A stretch of 64,000 bases of DNA from Bog-473 sp963704355. GTDB lineage: Bacteria; Actinomycetota; Acidimicrobiia; Acidimicrobiales; RAAP-2. Below, piece by piece: positions 51,884-60,437 of the stretch (positions within the stretch are counted from its first letter, which is position 1; the number at the start of each line of letters is the position of its first letter). The translations under genes and the position numbers were made by a program. The notes beneath the pieces were generated by a model, which was given only the letters and a program-made list of their open reading frames with translations, was not told the origin of the DNA and searched no databases. The stretch covers positions 1,922,001 through 1,986,000 of the forward strand of contig OY969891.1 in NCBI GenBank assembly GCA_963704355.1, given 5' to 3'.

Positions 51884-53164
51884 ATGGCCCGATACGAGGA
51901 ACATATCTGGCAAGGAAGCCTGACCGGTCAGACCCGTCGGGATCGAACCCCGTGCTCGTACCGGGCCTACATACCTGACCCCCTCGCAGGGCGTCCCCTG
52001 TCCCTCCCGGCCGACCTCGTCGCCGACCTCGCCGACGCGGACCGTGCGGTGGCATCGCTCCAAGATCGCGGCACCGGCTTGGCCAACATGGAGTCGATCG
52101 CCCGCCTGCTCCTGCGTGCCGAGGCGGTCGGGTCCTCCTACATCGAGGGTCTCCAGGTCAACGCTCGCAGACTCGCCAAGGAAGAGTTCGCCGAGCAGGC
52201 AGGACTGCCTACCACCGATGACACCGCCCGAGCGGTGCTCGGGAACATCCGAGCGATGAGTGGCGCTCTCCAGCTGGCCGAGGTACAGCGGCCGATCACC
52301 GTCGATGATCTGTGCGAGCTCCACCGCGAGCTTCTGGCCGGGACGCGCGACGAACACTGGGGCGGGGTCGTGCGCGAAGAACAGAACTGGATCGGCGGGC
52401 AGAACCCATGCCGCGCTGCTTTCGTCCCGCCCCCGCACGAGCACATCGGCGCTCTTCTCGAGGACTTGTGCGCGTTCATCTCCGGCGACGACCACGCACC
52501 CATCGTCCAAGCAGCACTGGCCCATGCCCAGTTCGAGACCATCCACCCCTTCGTTGATGGCAACGGTCGTGTGGGGCGGGCCCTGATCCATCTCGTCCTT
52601 CGACGCCGGAAGCTGGCTCCGAACTTCGTGCCGCCCGTCAGCCTCATCCTGGCGACGAACGCCGGCGCCTACATCGCCGGCCTGGTCTCCTACCGTTACG
52701 ACGCCCCGCCGGACGATCCTGCCGCCGCCACAGGAGCAGTCCAATGGCTCGACCGGTTCGTCATCGAGATGCTCCGTGCCAGCGCCGACGCGGTGGATTT
52801 CGCCGACCAACTCGACCAGCTCGAGCGGCGATGGCGTGAGGCGGCGCGTCCAGTGCGCAAGAACTCCGCGACCGACGCGCTCCTCTCTGCCTTGCCCGGC
52901 ATACCGATCCTCAGTGTCGAGACTGCGGCCGCAACCATCAAGCGTGATCGCAAGCCGACGAACGACGCCGTGAACCGCCTGCGCGATTGCGGCGTCCTAC
53001 GACAAGGTTCCGTTGGACGACGCAATCGTGTCTTCGAGGTCGCCGACGTTCTCGAAGCGATCACTCAGTTCGAGCGCCGTCTTGCATCGCCTGCAGCGGA
53101 CACCGCGGTTGCGCGCCCAACGCGCGCGGTCCCCGCTCGCTCATCACGGAGGGGGTCGGTCTAA
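51884..53164 (+). CDS. Fic family protein (probable AMP transferase, class II)
   Basis: A 426-residue protein. The N-terminal region has GSSYIEG at about residue 84, the S/T-x-x-x-E-G inhibitory helix that places it in class II (self-inhibited) Fic proteins. The Fic core shows DDLCELHRELLAGTRDEHWG and the motif HPFVDGNGRVGRAL at about residue 221, with catalytic His and the nucleotide-binding DGNGR. A winged-helix-like C-terminal domain follows (PILSVETAAATIKRDRKPTN, DAVNRLRDCGVLRQGSVGRR). Start at 51884 follows AAGGAAG; 51860 is the alternative. The C-terminal HTH may bind the inverted repeat upstream. Confidence 0.85.
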   Translation: MARYEEHIWQGSLTGQTRRDRTPCSYRAYIPDPLAGRPLSLPADLVADLADADRAVASLQDRGTGLANMESIARLLLRAEAVGSSYIEGLQVNARRLAKEEFAEQAGLPTTDDTARAVLGNIRAMSGALQLAEVQRPITVDDLCELHRELLAGTRDEHWGGVVREEQNWIGGQNPCRAAFVPPPHEHIGALLEDLCAFISGDDHAPIVQAALAHAQFETIHPFVDGNGRVGRALIHLVLRRRKLAPNFVPPVSLILATNAGAYIAGLVSYRYDAPPDDPAAATGAVQWLDRFVIEMLRASADAVDFADQLDQLERRWREAARPVRKNSATDALLSALPGIPILSVETAAATIKRDRKPTNDAVNRLRDCGVLRQGSVGRRNRVFEVADVLEAITQFERRLASPAADTAVARPTRAVPARSSRRGSV

Positions 53165-53200
53165 TGGGCCGCAGCTCCGTCAGCCGCCCCCCGGTCCCGG

Positions 53201-53213
53201 CAAGATGTTGTGT
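53201..53213 (+). repeat. Short copy of the 11/16.9-kb boundary core
   Basis: AAGATGTTGTGTT is identical to the central 13 bp of the inverted boundary copy at 16851-16905. It lies between the Fic gene and vapC. At this length it could be chance, but nearby AT content (GAGAATTCGG) resembles an element edge. Confidence 0.3.
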
Positions 53214-53271
53214 TGAGAATTCGGGGTCGTTTCACCCTCTTGCTTTCCGACTTGTGGATTCGGTCACCCCG

Positions 53272-53739
53272 TCACGGGACCAGGTCGGCGTCCCGATAGT
53301 CCTCGACTCTCAAAGGTAGGCCCAGCGTCTTCCAGTGCTTGTCGCCGGTCAGAACCAGAAGTTCTCGATCGAGCGCGGTTGCGAGACACGCGATGTCGGC
53401 AAGCGATAGTGACTTGATGTCGCTCGGGGGCCATCCCTGCTGGCGGAGCCGCTCTCGATGCTCGAGGTCCATCTTCTTGAGCATTGCGAACTTGGCTGCT
53501 CCCGATACCCTCGCTGCGATGACCTGCAACCCCTTGGCGTGAAGCACGCCCCCGATCTCGGCGGGAGTAACCGGCGCCCTCTCGGCGACCTTGTAGAAGA
53601 CCTCACCGAGATTGATGTCCACGATGCTCGCCCTATCGAGCGCGTCGGTGAAGCGAACTGCGAGCGGCTCGTTGAAGAGCACTCCGATAACGAAGGAGGC
53701 GTCCACGAGTAGTGGCTCGTCTCCCAGCTTGTGGGGCAC
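53272..53739 (-). CDS. vapC: VapC-type PIN-domain toxin
   Basis: A 155-residue PIN-domain ribonuclease. LLVDASFVIGVLFNEP has the first acidic residue, IVDINLGEVFYKVAER the conserved Glu, and SLADIACLATALDRELLVLTG the third and fourth acidic positions (ADIACLA and LTGDKHW). It overlaps the antitoxin gene by 1 bp (TAGTG), which implies coupled translation. Length is a little over the usual 130-140. Confidence 0.85.
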   Translation of the reverse strand: MPHKLGDEPLLVDASFVIGVLFNEPLAVRFTDALDRASIVDINLGEVFYKVAERAPVTPAEIGGVLHAKGLQVIAARVSGAAKFAMLKKMDLEHRERLRQQGWPPSDIKSLSLADIACLATALDRELLVLTGDKHWKTLGLPLRVEDYRDADLVP

Positions 53740-54017
53740 TACAAACTGGTGTCGGCGGCGCGATCCGCCAGGAGAGAATCAGCCACCGACTCGGGAGACT
53801 CCCCGGTTTCGGATAGAGCGCCAGCCAGGCGCTCCTGGAGCGCGCTGAGCATGGCGGCCGGGTCCTCGAGAACTATCCGACCGCGCCCGTCGGCCCGGGC
53901 AACCAGCTCCGAGACCCCGGCTAAGCCAGCGTCTTCCAGGAGACGAACGGGCAGCGTGGGACGCCGCTTCGTGTCGAGATGCACGCAGAAGGTCGTTCCC
54001 GGGGTGTCGGTTGCCAT
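53739..54017 (-). CDS. vapB: VapB-type AbrB/MazE-like antitoxin
   Basis: A 92-residue protein. FCVHLDTKRRPTLPVRLLED is the swapped-hairpin AbrB-like DNA-binding domain, followed by GVSELVARADGRGRIVLEDP and an acidic C-terminal tail (ALSETGESPESVADSLLAD) that should occupy the toxin. ATG at 54017 lies 4 bp downstream of a palindrome that fits autoregulation. Confidence 0.8.
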   Translation of the reverse strand: MATDTPGTTFCVHLDTKRRPTLPVRLLEDAGLAGVSELVARADGRGRIVLEDPAAMLSALQERLAGALSETGESPESVADSLLADRAADTSL

Positions 54018-54021
54018 GGTC

Positions 54022-54033
54022 CCACTGTAGTGG
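54022..54033. promoter_or_regulatory. Palindrome before vapB
   Basis: CCACTGTAGTGG has perfect 5-bp arms around GT, 4 bp upstream of the vapB start codon. A related CCCACCATTGTGGG lies about 40 bp further upstream (54066-54079). Both are good candidates for VapB/VapBC binding. Confidence 0.55.
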
Positions 54034-54197
54034 TCTTGGTGGGGAGCAATATTCACCTACCCACCGTGCCCACCATTGTGGGAACGACATGAGGACCCAC
54101 CTGGGGCATCTAGGAAAGCCCGCGTCAGGACGTGGCTCCCACAGGGCATTGGAGGCTGACACATCCGGGCCGGGAGAACGCTCCCGGAACAGCCGAC

Positions 54198-54995
54198 TCA
54201 GGTCGCTGTCGTAGGCGTCGCGGAGCCTTTGCCAGCGGCACCACCCCGGGCACTGCCGTCGGCGCCGGCCTTGCCGCCACCCAGGTCCTGGCGCATCTGG
54301 ACCAGGTCCCGGCGCCCCTGCTTGAGCGCGGCCGCCGCCGTCCGAGCGGAACCGCGGACCCCCGAGAGCAACTCGTGGTTCCCGTTCCACTCGGCCGGTG
54401 TGTAGGCGAGCACCGTCGTCGCTAGCCCGTTCGTCGCGTTGGTGGCCGTGGCGATCTGCGTCTGCAGGTCGTTGAGGAGCGGCTGCAGCTCGCCCTGGTT
54501 GGCCGCGTTCTCGTGGGCCTGCGCCTTGGCCTCGTCGGCGGTCAGCGCCGGAAGCGCCGTGGTCGTGGCGCGGTCGGCGACCGCGGCGATGCGGGCCACC
54601 GGCAGCACGAGCAGGTACACGCGGTACCCGCCGAAGATGTTGGCGAAGTCCTGGGCCGCCTCCTGCACCGAGGTGTCGCCCTGAATCTTGGTGTCGAGCT
54701 GCTGGAGCGGCGAGATGTCGGCCCCCAGGTACGCGGCCAGCGTCGCCTGGTCCACGCCGAGGCCCTTGGCCGCGTTGACCTTGGCGATCGCTGCGTTCAG
54801 GGAGTTGACGCGCCGGGTGATCTCGGTGGTCGCCTTGGCCTTGATGCCCGTGAGCGTGGCCGGCGTCGCCGCACCCGCGCCGTTGCCGCCCGACGTTCCG
54901 GCCGCGCCGGCGACGCCCGGGACCGCAGCGACGCCGGCCGCCGCCGCGAGCGCGAGCGCCCCCAGCCCGAAGGGCTGTCGTCTTCCCTGCACCAT
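54198..54995 (-). CDS. Exported helical protein, unknown
   Basis: A 265-residue secreted protein: MVQGRRQPFGLGALALAAAAG signal peptide with probable cleavage near VAGAAG, then a helical, Ala/Leu/Thr-rich mature domain (IKAKATTEITRRVNSLNAAI, LGADISPLQQLDTKIQGDTS, HENAANQGELQPLLNDLQTQ) and a low-complexity Gly/Ala/Lys tail. Repeated helices of this kind suggest a coiled bundle. Divergent from the two-component system 165 bp away, so it may be a target of that system. Confidence 0.65.
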   Translation of the reverse strand: MVQGRRQPFGLGALALAAAAGVAAVPGVAGAAGTSGGNGAGAATPATLTGIKAKATTEITRRVNSLNAAIAKVNAAKGLGVDQATLAAYLGADISPLQQLDTKIQGDTSVQEAAQDFANIFGGYRVYLLVLPVARIAAVADRATTTALPALTADEAKAQAHENAANQGELQPLLNDLQTQIATATNATNGLATTVLAYTPAEWNGNHELLSGVRGSARTAAAALKQGRRDLVQMRQDLGGGKAGADGSARGGAAGKGSATPTTAT

Positions 54996-55159
54996 CCCGG
55001 CTCCTCTCGATTCTCGATCCGGGGCCTCCGAAGAGGAGAGCCCACCCACGCTCAGTGTCGGTGCCGGCAGTGAGGGACCTGTTGGCGAAACGTGAAGGTT
55101 CTGTAAGGGACCCGCCGTTTCACGCCGTTCGGGCCGCCCGAGATGCGAGGCTGGAAGGC

Positions 55160-55837
55160 GTGAGCTCGGAGAACGGCACGGTCATCGTGGTCGAGGACGA
55201 CCCGCACATCGCCGACCTCGTCGACCTCTACCTGCGCCGCGAGGGCTACCGGGTGCTCCTGGCCGGCGACGGCGAGAAGGGTCTGGCCGCCTTCAAGCAG
55301 GAGGACCCCTGGATCGTCATCCTCGATGTGGGCCTGCCGGGTGCGCGCGACGGCTTCGACGTCTGCCGCGAGATCCGCGCCCGCAGCAAGGTGCCCGTCC
55401 TCTTCCTCACCGCCCGCGACGACGAGGTCGACCGCATCCTCGGGCTCGAGCTCGGCGCCGACGACTACCTGGTGAAGCCGTTCTCGCCCCGTGAGCTGGT
55501 GGCGCGGGTCCGCGCCATCCTGCGGCGCACCCGCGAGGCGCCCCCGGCCCAGGACGTCGTCGCGGTGGGCGACGTCGAGGTCGACCTGCGCCGGCGCGAG
55601 GCGCGCCAGCAGGGCGAGACCGTGGCGCTCACCACGCGCGAGTTCGACCTCCTCGCATTCCTGGCCGCCAACGCCGGCCTCGCCCTGTCGCGCCAGCAAC
55701 TGCTCGATGGCGTCTGGGGCGCCGACTGGTACGGCGACGAGCGCACGGTCGACGTGCACGTGGCCCAGCTCCGCAAGAAGTTCGGGGCGGAGCTCCCGCT
55801 GGCCACCGTCTGGGGCGTCGGCTACCGATTCGGCTGA
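55160..55837 (+). CDS. OmpR-family response regulator
   Basis: A 225-residue regulator. The receiver has VVEDD (acidic pocket), VILDVGLPG (phospho-acceptor Asp), FLTAR and LVKPFSPREL with the conserved Lys. The C-terminal winged helix reads LTTREFDLLAFLAANAGLAL, SRQQLLDGVWG and RTVDVHVAQLRKKF then TVWGVGYRF. GTG start at 55160. The sensor kinase gene begins 1 bp after its stop, so they work as a pair. Confidence 0.92.
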   Translation: MSSENGTVIVVEDDPHIADLVDLYLRREGYRVLLAGDGEKGLAAFKQEDPWIVILDVGLPGARDGFDVCREIRARSKVPVLFLTARDDEVDRILGLELGADDYLVKPFSPRELVARVRAILRRTREAPPAQDVVAVGDVEVDLRRREARQQGETVALTTREFDLLAFLAANAGLALSRQQLLDGVWGADWYGDERTVDVHVAQLRKKFGAELPLATVWGVGYRFG

Positions 55838-55838
55838 C

Positions 55839-57308
55839 ATGCGCCGCCGCTTGATGCTCGCCATGGTCGGACTCGTCGCGGTCGTCCTCGTGATCGCCGG
55901 TGTCGGCAGCCTGCTCCTCACCCGCAACGCGGCGCGCAACCAGGCGCAGCAGCAGCTCGTCACCGAGGTGAAGGGGCTGACGGGGCCCACCAGCGATACC
56001 CGCTCGCTCGGAGTGCTGCGCGTCGTCCGCAAGACGCTGCTGCTCGAGGACGCAGAGGTCATCCGCATCGACCGCTTCGGCGACATCGTGACGACGTTGC
56101 CGCCCGACCTGGCCCAGGACGACATCGACGTGGCGGCCGTCCAGTCGGGTCAGACCGTGTCGGGCCGCTCGGGCAGCCTCGTCTACGCCGTGGCGCCGGT
56201 CCAGCTGAGCGAGGCGGAAAGGGTCCGCCTGCACGTGGCGGCCGGGGCGACGTTCGCCGTCCTCTTGACGCGCGACGTCGGCGACCTCGGGCCGAGCTGG
56301 GGGTACTTCATCATCGCCGGCGGCGCCGCGCTCGCCGTCGCCGCGCTGGTGGCGTGGCAGATGAGCCGGCGCATGGCCCGTCCCCTCGTCGAGGCGATGG
56401 AGGCGACGGGCCGCATCGCGTCGGGCGAGCTGGCCAGCCGTGTGCCGGTCCGGCGCAACGACTACCCCGAGTTCGCGTCGCTGGCGGGCTCCATCAACGA
56501 CATGGCGCAGAGCCTGGAAGACGGCCGCGCCCGCGAACGCCAGCTCCTCCTGGCGGTCTCCCATGATCTCCGCACCCCGCTGACGTCCATCCGCGGCTTC
56601 GCCGAGGCGATCAAGGACGGCGCGATCTCCGACAGCGGGCACGCGGCGGACGTGATCATCGCCGAGTCGAACCGGCTGGAGCGCCTCGTGGGCGACCTGC
56701 TCGACCTCACGAAGCTCGAGGCGCGCCAGATGTCAATCTCCATGCGGCCCACGGACGCGACCGAGGTCGTGACCACGACGGCGCAGGGCTTCGGGCCGGC
56801 GGCGGCCAGGAACGGCGTGCAGCTCGCGCTGTGGTTGCCCGGGAACGAGGGCGGCGACGGTCAGGCCGTATCCGCAGCGCCTACGCCCCCTCTGCCTCCC
56901 GTCGCGGCCGACCCGGATCGCCTGGCGCAGCTCTTGGCCAACCTCCTCGAGAACGCCATCACCTTCGCCCGCACGACCGTCACCGTGGGGCTGCGGGACT
57001 TCGCCGAGTCGGGCGCGTGCGTGATCACCGTCGACGACGACGGTCCGGGCATTGCGCCGAGCGACCTCGACCGGGTCTTCGAGCGCTTCTATCGCGGCGA
57101 CCGGGGTCCGAACCGGCCGATGGGCTCTGGCCTCGGCCTCGCCATCGTGGCCGAGCTCGCCGTAGCCATGGGCGGGTCCGTGCGCGCCGAGTCGCCGCTC
57201 ACCGACGGCGGGGGCTCCCGCTTCGTCGTGACGCTCCGCCACTGGTCGGCCCCGGCAGCCGACCGCGCGCCCACGCCCGCACCCGTCCCGGTCGCACCGA
57301 GGGCCTGA
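55839..57308 (+). CDS. Two-component sensor histidine kinase
   Basis: A 489-residue membrane kinase: one N-terminal membrane helix (LMLAMVGLVAVVLVIAGVGS), an extracytoplasmic sensor part (about 35-150), a second helix (YFIIAGGAALAVAALVAW), HAMP linker, H box AVSHDLRTPLTSIRGFAEA with the phospho-acceptor His, N box LLANLLENAITFARTTV, G1 VDDDGPGIAPSD and G2 GSGLGLAIVAELA. A proline-rich insert (about 340-360) interrupts the region before the N box. It should phosphorylate the adjacent regulator. The signal is unknown. Confidence 0.9.
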   Translation: MRRRLMLAMVGLVAVVLVIAGVGSLLLTRNAARNQAQQQLVTEVKGLTGPTSDTRSLGVLRVVRKTLLLEDAEVIRIDRFGDIVTTLPPDLAQDDIDVAAVQSGQTVSGRSGSLVYAVAPVQLSEAERVRLHVAAGATFAVLLTRDVGDLGPSWGYFIIAGGAALAVAALVAWQMSRRMARPLVEAMEATGRIASGELASRVPVRRNDYPEFASLAGSINDMAQSLEDGRARERQLLLAVSHDLRTPLTSIRGFAEAIKDGAISDSGHAADVIIAESNRLERLVGDLLDLTKLEARQMSISMRPTDATEVVTTTAQGFGPAAARNGVQLALWLPGNEGGDGQAVSAAPTPPLPPVAADPDRLAQLLANLLENAITFARTTVTVGLRDFAESGACVITVDDDGPGIAPSDLDRVFERFYRGDRGPNRPMGSGLGLAIVAELAVAMGGSVRAESPLTDGGGSRFVVTLRHWSAPAADRAPTPAPVPVAPRA

Positions 57309-57368
57309 CGCGCCCGCTTCCATCGGGACCGTGTGCAGGGAATCCGCGGCGGTGTACCGTTCGAACCG

Positions 57369-57785
57369 ATGGACGTCGAGCAGACCCTCAAGAGCGCGCC
57401 GCTGTTCTCACAGCTCCACAAGAAGGACATCAAGCGCCTGGCCTCGGCGCTGACGGAGCGGTCGTTCCCGGCCGGGTCCGTGATCATCGAGGCCGACAAG
57501 CCCGGCGTGGGGTTGTTCCTGATGGGAGCGGGATCGGCCACCGTGTCGGTCAACGGCAAGCCGGTGCGCACCCTGGCGGCGGGGGACCACTTCGGTGAGG
57601 TGGCGCTGATCGACGATGGCCCCCGGACGGCCGAGGTCACCGCCGACACCGACGTGGACTGCTTCGTGCTGCCCGCGTGGGAGTTTCGCGCCATCGTGCA
57701 CGACCACCCGGACGTGGCCTGGGCCCTGCTGCAGTCGCTCGTGAAGCACATGGTCCGCAACTCCGTCGAGCCCGACCAGCTCTGA
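57369..57785 (+). CDS. Cyclic nucleotide-binding domain protein
   Basis: A 138-residue single-domain protein with the cNMP-binding beta barrel: PLFSQLHKKDIKRLASALTE, SFPAGSVIIEADKPGVGLFL, and the phosphate-binding cassette HFGEVALIDDGPRTAEVTAD with Gly-Glu and Arg. No DNA-binding or effector domain follows, so it probably acts through a partner. ATG at 57369; a GTG at 57333 would add 12 residues. It lies 60 bp after the kinase and may share its message. Confidence 0.85.
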   Translation: MDVEQTLKSAPLFSQLHKKDIKRLASALTERSFPAGSVIIEADKPGVGLFLMGAGSATVSVNGKPVRTLAAGDHFGEVALIDDGPRTAEVTADTDVDCFVLPAWEFRAIVHDHPDVAWALLQSLVKHMVRNSVEPDQL

Positions 57786-57870
57786 GCCCTCGCGGTCGAG
57801 GGGTGTGGCGACGTCCCTGCAGCGGCACCCACTTTGAAAGCCGGCGGTGATCGCCAGGCCGGTCCAGAAC

Positions 57871-57920
57871 CACTAAGCAACCTGGTTTACGGTTCTCGGA
57901 GACGCCACCGGGAGGCACCT
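57871..57920. repeat. Dispersed ~50-bp repeat, copy 3
   Basis: CACTAAGCAACCTGGTTTAC onward through GGCACCT matches 20731-20782. It also matches 4977-5007 over 31 bp at about three of four positions. It stands alone between the cyclic-nucleotide protein and a TetR gene. Confidence 0.7.
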
Positions 57921-57974
57921 GGACAGCCCGTGAAGTTCCCTGAAGCAGTCCCGACGGCTCGGCTCCAGCGCCCC

Positions 57975-58014
57975 GCATAAATGCAAAGAAGATTGACGGT
58001 CCTTGCATTCATGC
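57975..58014. promoter_or_regulatory. Inverted repeat before the TetR/MpaB operon
   Basis: GCATAAATGCAAAG (57975-57988) and CCTTGCATTCATGC (58001-58014) are inverted copies matching at 12 of 14 positions, with a 12-bp spacer. The right arm ends 7 bp before the TetR start, a natural site for self-repression. Confidence 0.6.
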
Positions 58015-58020
58015 GCCACC

Positions 58021-58638
58021 ATGAGGCACATGGACGCCGAGCTCCTCTCCTTCCCGCTGCAGATCGAGTGGCTCCCCCTGCCGGCCGACCCCGCGCTGAA
58101 CCCGGTGCTCGATGCGGCCGTCGAGTGCCTCTCGCGCCGGGGCATCTCCAAGACCACCCTCAGCGACATCGCCCGCGAGATGGGGGTCGCGCCCAGCACC
58201 GTCTACCGGAAGGTCGGGTCGGTCGACAACGTCGCCCTGCTCGTCTTCGCCCGCGAGGCGGATCGTTTCTTGCGCCGGGTCCCCGCGCTCATGGCCGAAG
58301 CCAACGGGCCGGACGCCATCACCGGCCTCATGGCCGAGGCCGTCACGACGTTGGCCCACAACCTCGTGGCGGCCAAGGTCCTGCGCGACGAGGGCGACTA
58401 CGTGGGCCGCATGGTCACGCGTCAGCTCGGCCCATTGCTGGACCAGGGTGTCCACGTCGTCGCACCGTTCCTGGCCTCGGCCATGGAGGCGCGGCTTATC
58501 CGTCGCCAGGACCCGGTCCCGCTCGCGCACTGGCTGATGCGGATCGCGCTGGCGGCCCTCGTCGCGCCGCCGCCGGGCGACCTCAAGGCATCCCTCGACG
58601 AGCTGTTGCTCGCCGTGCTCACGCCGGAGACCTCATGA
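58021..58638 (+). CDS. TetR family regulator
   Basis: A 205-residue regulator. The helix-turn-helix is VLDAAVECLSRRGISKTTLS, DIAREMGVAPSTVYRKVGSV and DNVALLVFAREADRFL. The C-terminal domain includes TTLAHNLVAAKVLRDEGDYV. The start is ATG 58021 or 58030. The stop overlaps the start of the oxygenase-like gene (ATGA). The inverted repeat at 57975-58014 is the likely operator, so the protein probably controls itself and that gene. Confidence 0.85.
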   Translation: MRHMDAELLSFPLQIEWLPLPADPALNPVLDAAVECLSRRGISKTTLSDIAREMGVAPSTVYRKVGSVDNVALLVFAREADRFLRRVPALMAEANGPDAITGLMAEAVTTLAHNLVAAKVLRDEGDYVGRMVTRQLGPLLDQGVHVVAPFLASAMEARLIRRQDPVPLAHWLMRIALAALVAPPPGDLKASLDELLLAVLTPETS

Positions 58639-59517
58639 GCACCGAGACGACGCCGCGGCACCTGGACCGCTCGACCGGGCCTATCACTCACCTCGGGCCC
58701 GATGGCACCGTGCCCCCCGAGCTGCACGACCTGCTGACTCCGGCCACCCTGTCGCTGGCGGGGGCGAACATCATCATGCAGCTCGCCCAGCTGCCGGTCG
58801 GCCGCGGCGTCGCCGAGAGCAAGGTCGACAGCGGCGCCCTCTACCAGCACCCGATCAAGCGGGCCCGCACGACGTTCGGCTACGTGATGATCGCGATGTT
58901 CGGCACCGACGAGGAGCGCGTCGCGCTCGGCGCCGCGGTGACCGATGTCCACCGCCACGTGCACTCGGGCCCGGGCGAGCCCGTCTGCTACAGCGCCCTC
59001 GATCGCAAGCTGCAGCTCTGGGTGGCCGCCTGCATCTACCGCGGCTTCGAGGACAGCCACGTCGCCCTGTACGGGCCGCCGCCGCCCGAGCTGCTCGACC
59101 TGATCTATCGCCACAGTGCCGCGTCTGGCCACGACGCTGCAGGTCCCCGCGGTCATGTGGCCGCCCGACCGCGCCGCCTTCGAGGAGTACTGGGCCGACG
59201 CGGCGGCGCGCATCGAGATGGACGAGGTGAGCCGCGTCTACCTCTACGACTTCGCCGGGTTGGGCTTCTTGCCCTGGCCCGTACCCGTCCTGTTCGGACG
59301 GTTCCACCGCGCTGTCACTGCTGGTTTCCTCCCCCCGGCCTTCCGCCACGAGCTCGGCCTGGCGTGGGGCCGCAAAGAGCAGCGCGCCTTCGAACTCAAC
59401 AAGCGCGTCCTCCGCCGCCTCAACGCGGTGACTCCACGCCGGCTGCGGACCCTGCCCTTCGATCTCTACCTGTGGGACATGCGCCGGCGGATCAGGAAGG
59501 GCCGCAACATCGTCTGA
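58635..59517 (+). pseudogene. MpaB-like oxygenase (DUF2236), frameshifted
   Basis: The N-terminal ~160 residues are in one frame (LSLAGANIIMQLAQLPVGRG, RTTFGYVMIAMFGTDEERVA, VHRHVHSGPGEPVCYSALDR, then DLIYRHSA) and the C-terminal ~130 in the next (RLATTLQVPAVMWPPDRAAF, EEYWADAAARIEMDEVSRVY, LGLAWGRKEQRAFE). Joined near 59115 they make one full DUF2236/MpaB-like protein of about 293 residues, a family of heme-containing or related oxygenases. The conserved HRHVHG-like His cluster (VHRHVHSG) is intact. Change of one base restores it; a sequence error is quite possible. Confidence 0.7.
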
Positions 59518-60437
59518 CCCCGCCGACGGCCTCGCCGGGTCCACTCTGAGGGCTCAGGCCGCAGCGGATCGTCTCGAGGTGCTGGCCGCAACAAGGTCGG
59601 CGCGGGCGTGGTTGTCGCGCGTCAACTCGGCCATCTCGAGCGATTGCATGGGCGTGTCGATCCCGATCGGGATAGCGGAGCGAGGGTCACGTCGGCACTG
59701 TGGACACGTGATTAGCAGCGCCCGTCAGGTGTCCTTCTGACGACTGGGTGATGGGGGCTCTGCACACGTGCTCTAAGACTCGGGCGGCCCATCCTCCCAG
59801 GGCCGCACCCGATGCCCGTACCCTGGCCCGGTCGCTCAAAACTGGTTCCAGGTCGGGGCGCTGCCCACTTTCGAAAGTGGAGTGAGAGGCCACTATGAGA
59901 TCGGGCAGCGACTGCATGGATCTGAATCCGGGCACGGGGCACGCAGTAGCGCCAGGCCGAAGGCGAGAGTGGTTATGCCGAAGCTCTCGTGCAATGGGAT
60001 CCGTGCGGGGAACTGCGGCCTGTCGCAGGACCCGTGGTGGGCACGCGCCGCTTCGGTAGTCCTACAAGGGATCAAGGACGAATGTCGTAATAAAGTCACA
60101 ACAGGTACGGTCCCGCCGGTTGGGTCGATCGTGGCGATTCAGAGTCAGGCAAAAACCCTAATGAAGATGACGAAATCGTCCTGTGGGCCGTGAAAAACCC
60201 AGCCGCATCCGGGTTTCCGTCGCGGTACAGCCTGGTTGACACACAAACAAGTGCATGATTCGCTTTGTCTACGTTGGTAGAACGGGTGTTTGCCGTACTT
60301 TTCACACGATCGGTCAGCGTGGCGTGTGAGATTGCAAGGTCTCGGGGATTCGGAGGTTGCGGCGCTCCCGGCTTGCTCGTGGCTCCGCTTCCTTAACTCC
60401 GATCGCGATTGAGATCACACTGAGCCAAAGGAGCGAG
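59518..60437. other. Long intergenic stretch before the collagen-like gene
   Basis: About 920 bp with no supported gene. On the minus strand a short frame ending at 59555 (MAELTRDNHARADLVAAS) may be debris of an element. Base composition falls after 60060 (AAAAACCCTAATGAAGATG; AAACCC/GGGTTT hairpin at 60193-60215), which may hold the promoter of the collagen-like gene. The RBS AGGAG sits 5 nt before its ATG. Confidence 0.4.

Noticed and set aside
59882..60193. 103-residue plus-strand frame before the collagen-like gene
   Set aside because: No ribosome site, no family signature and irregular composition.
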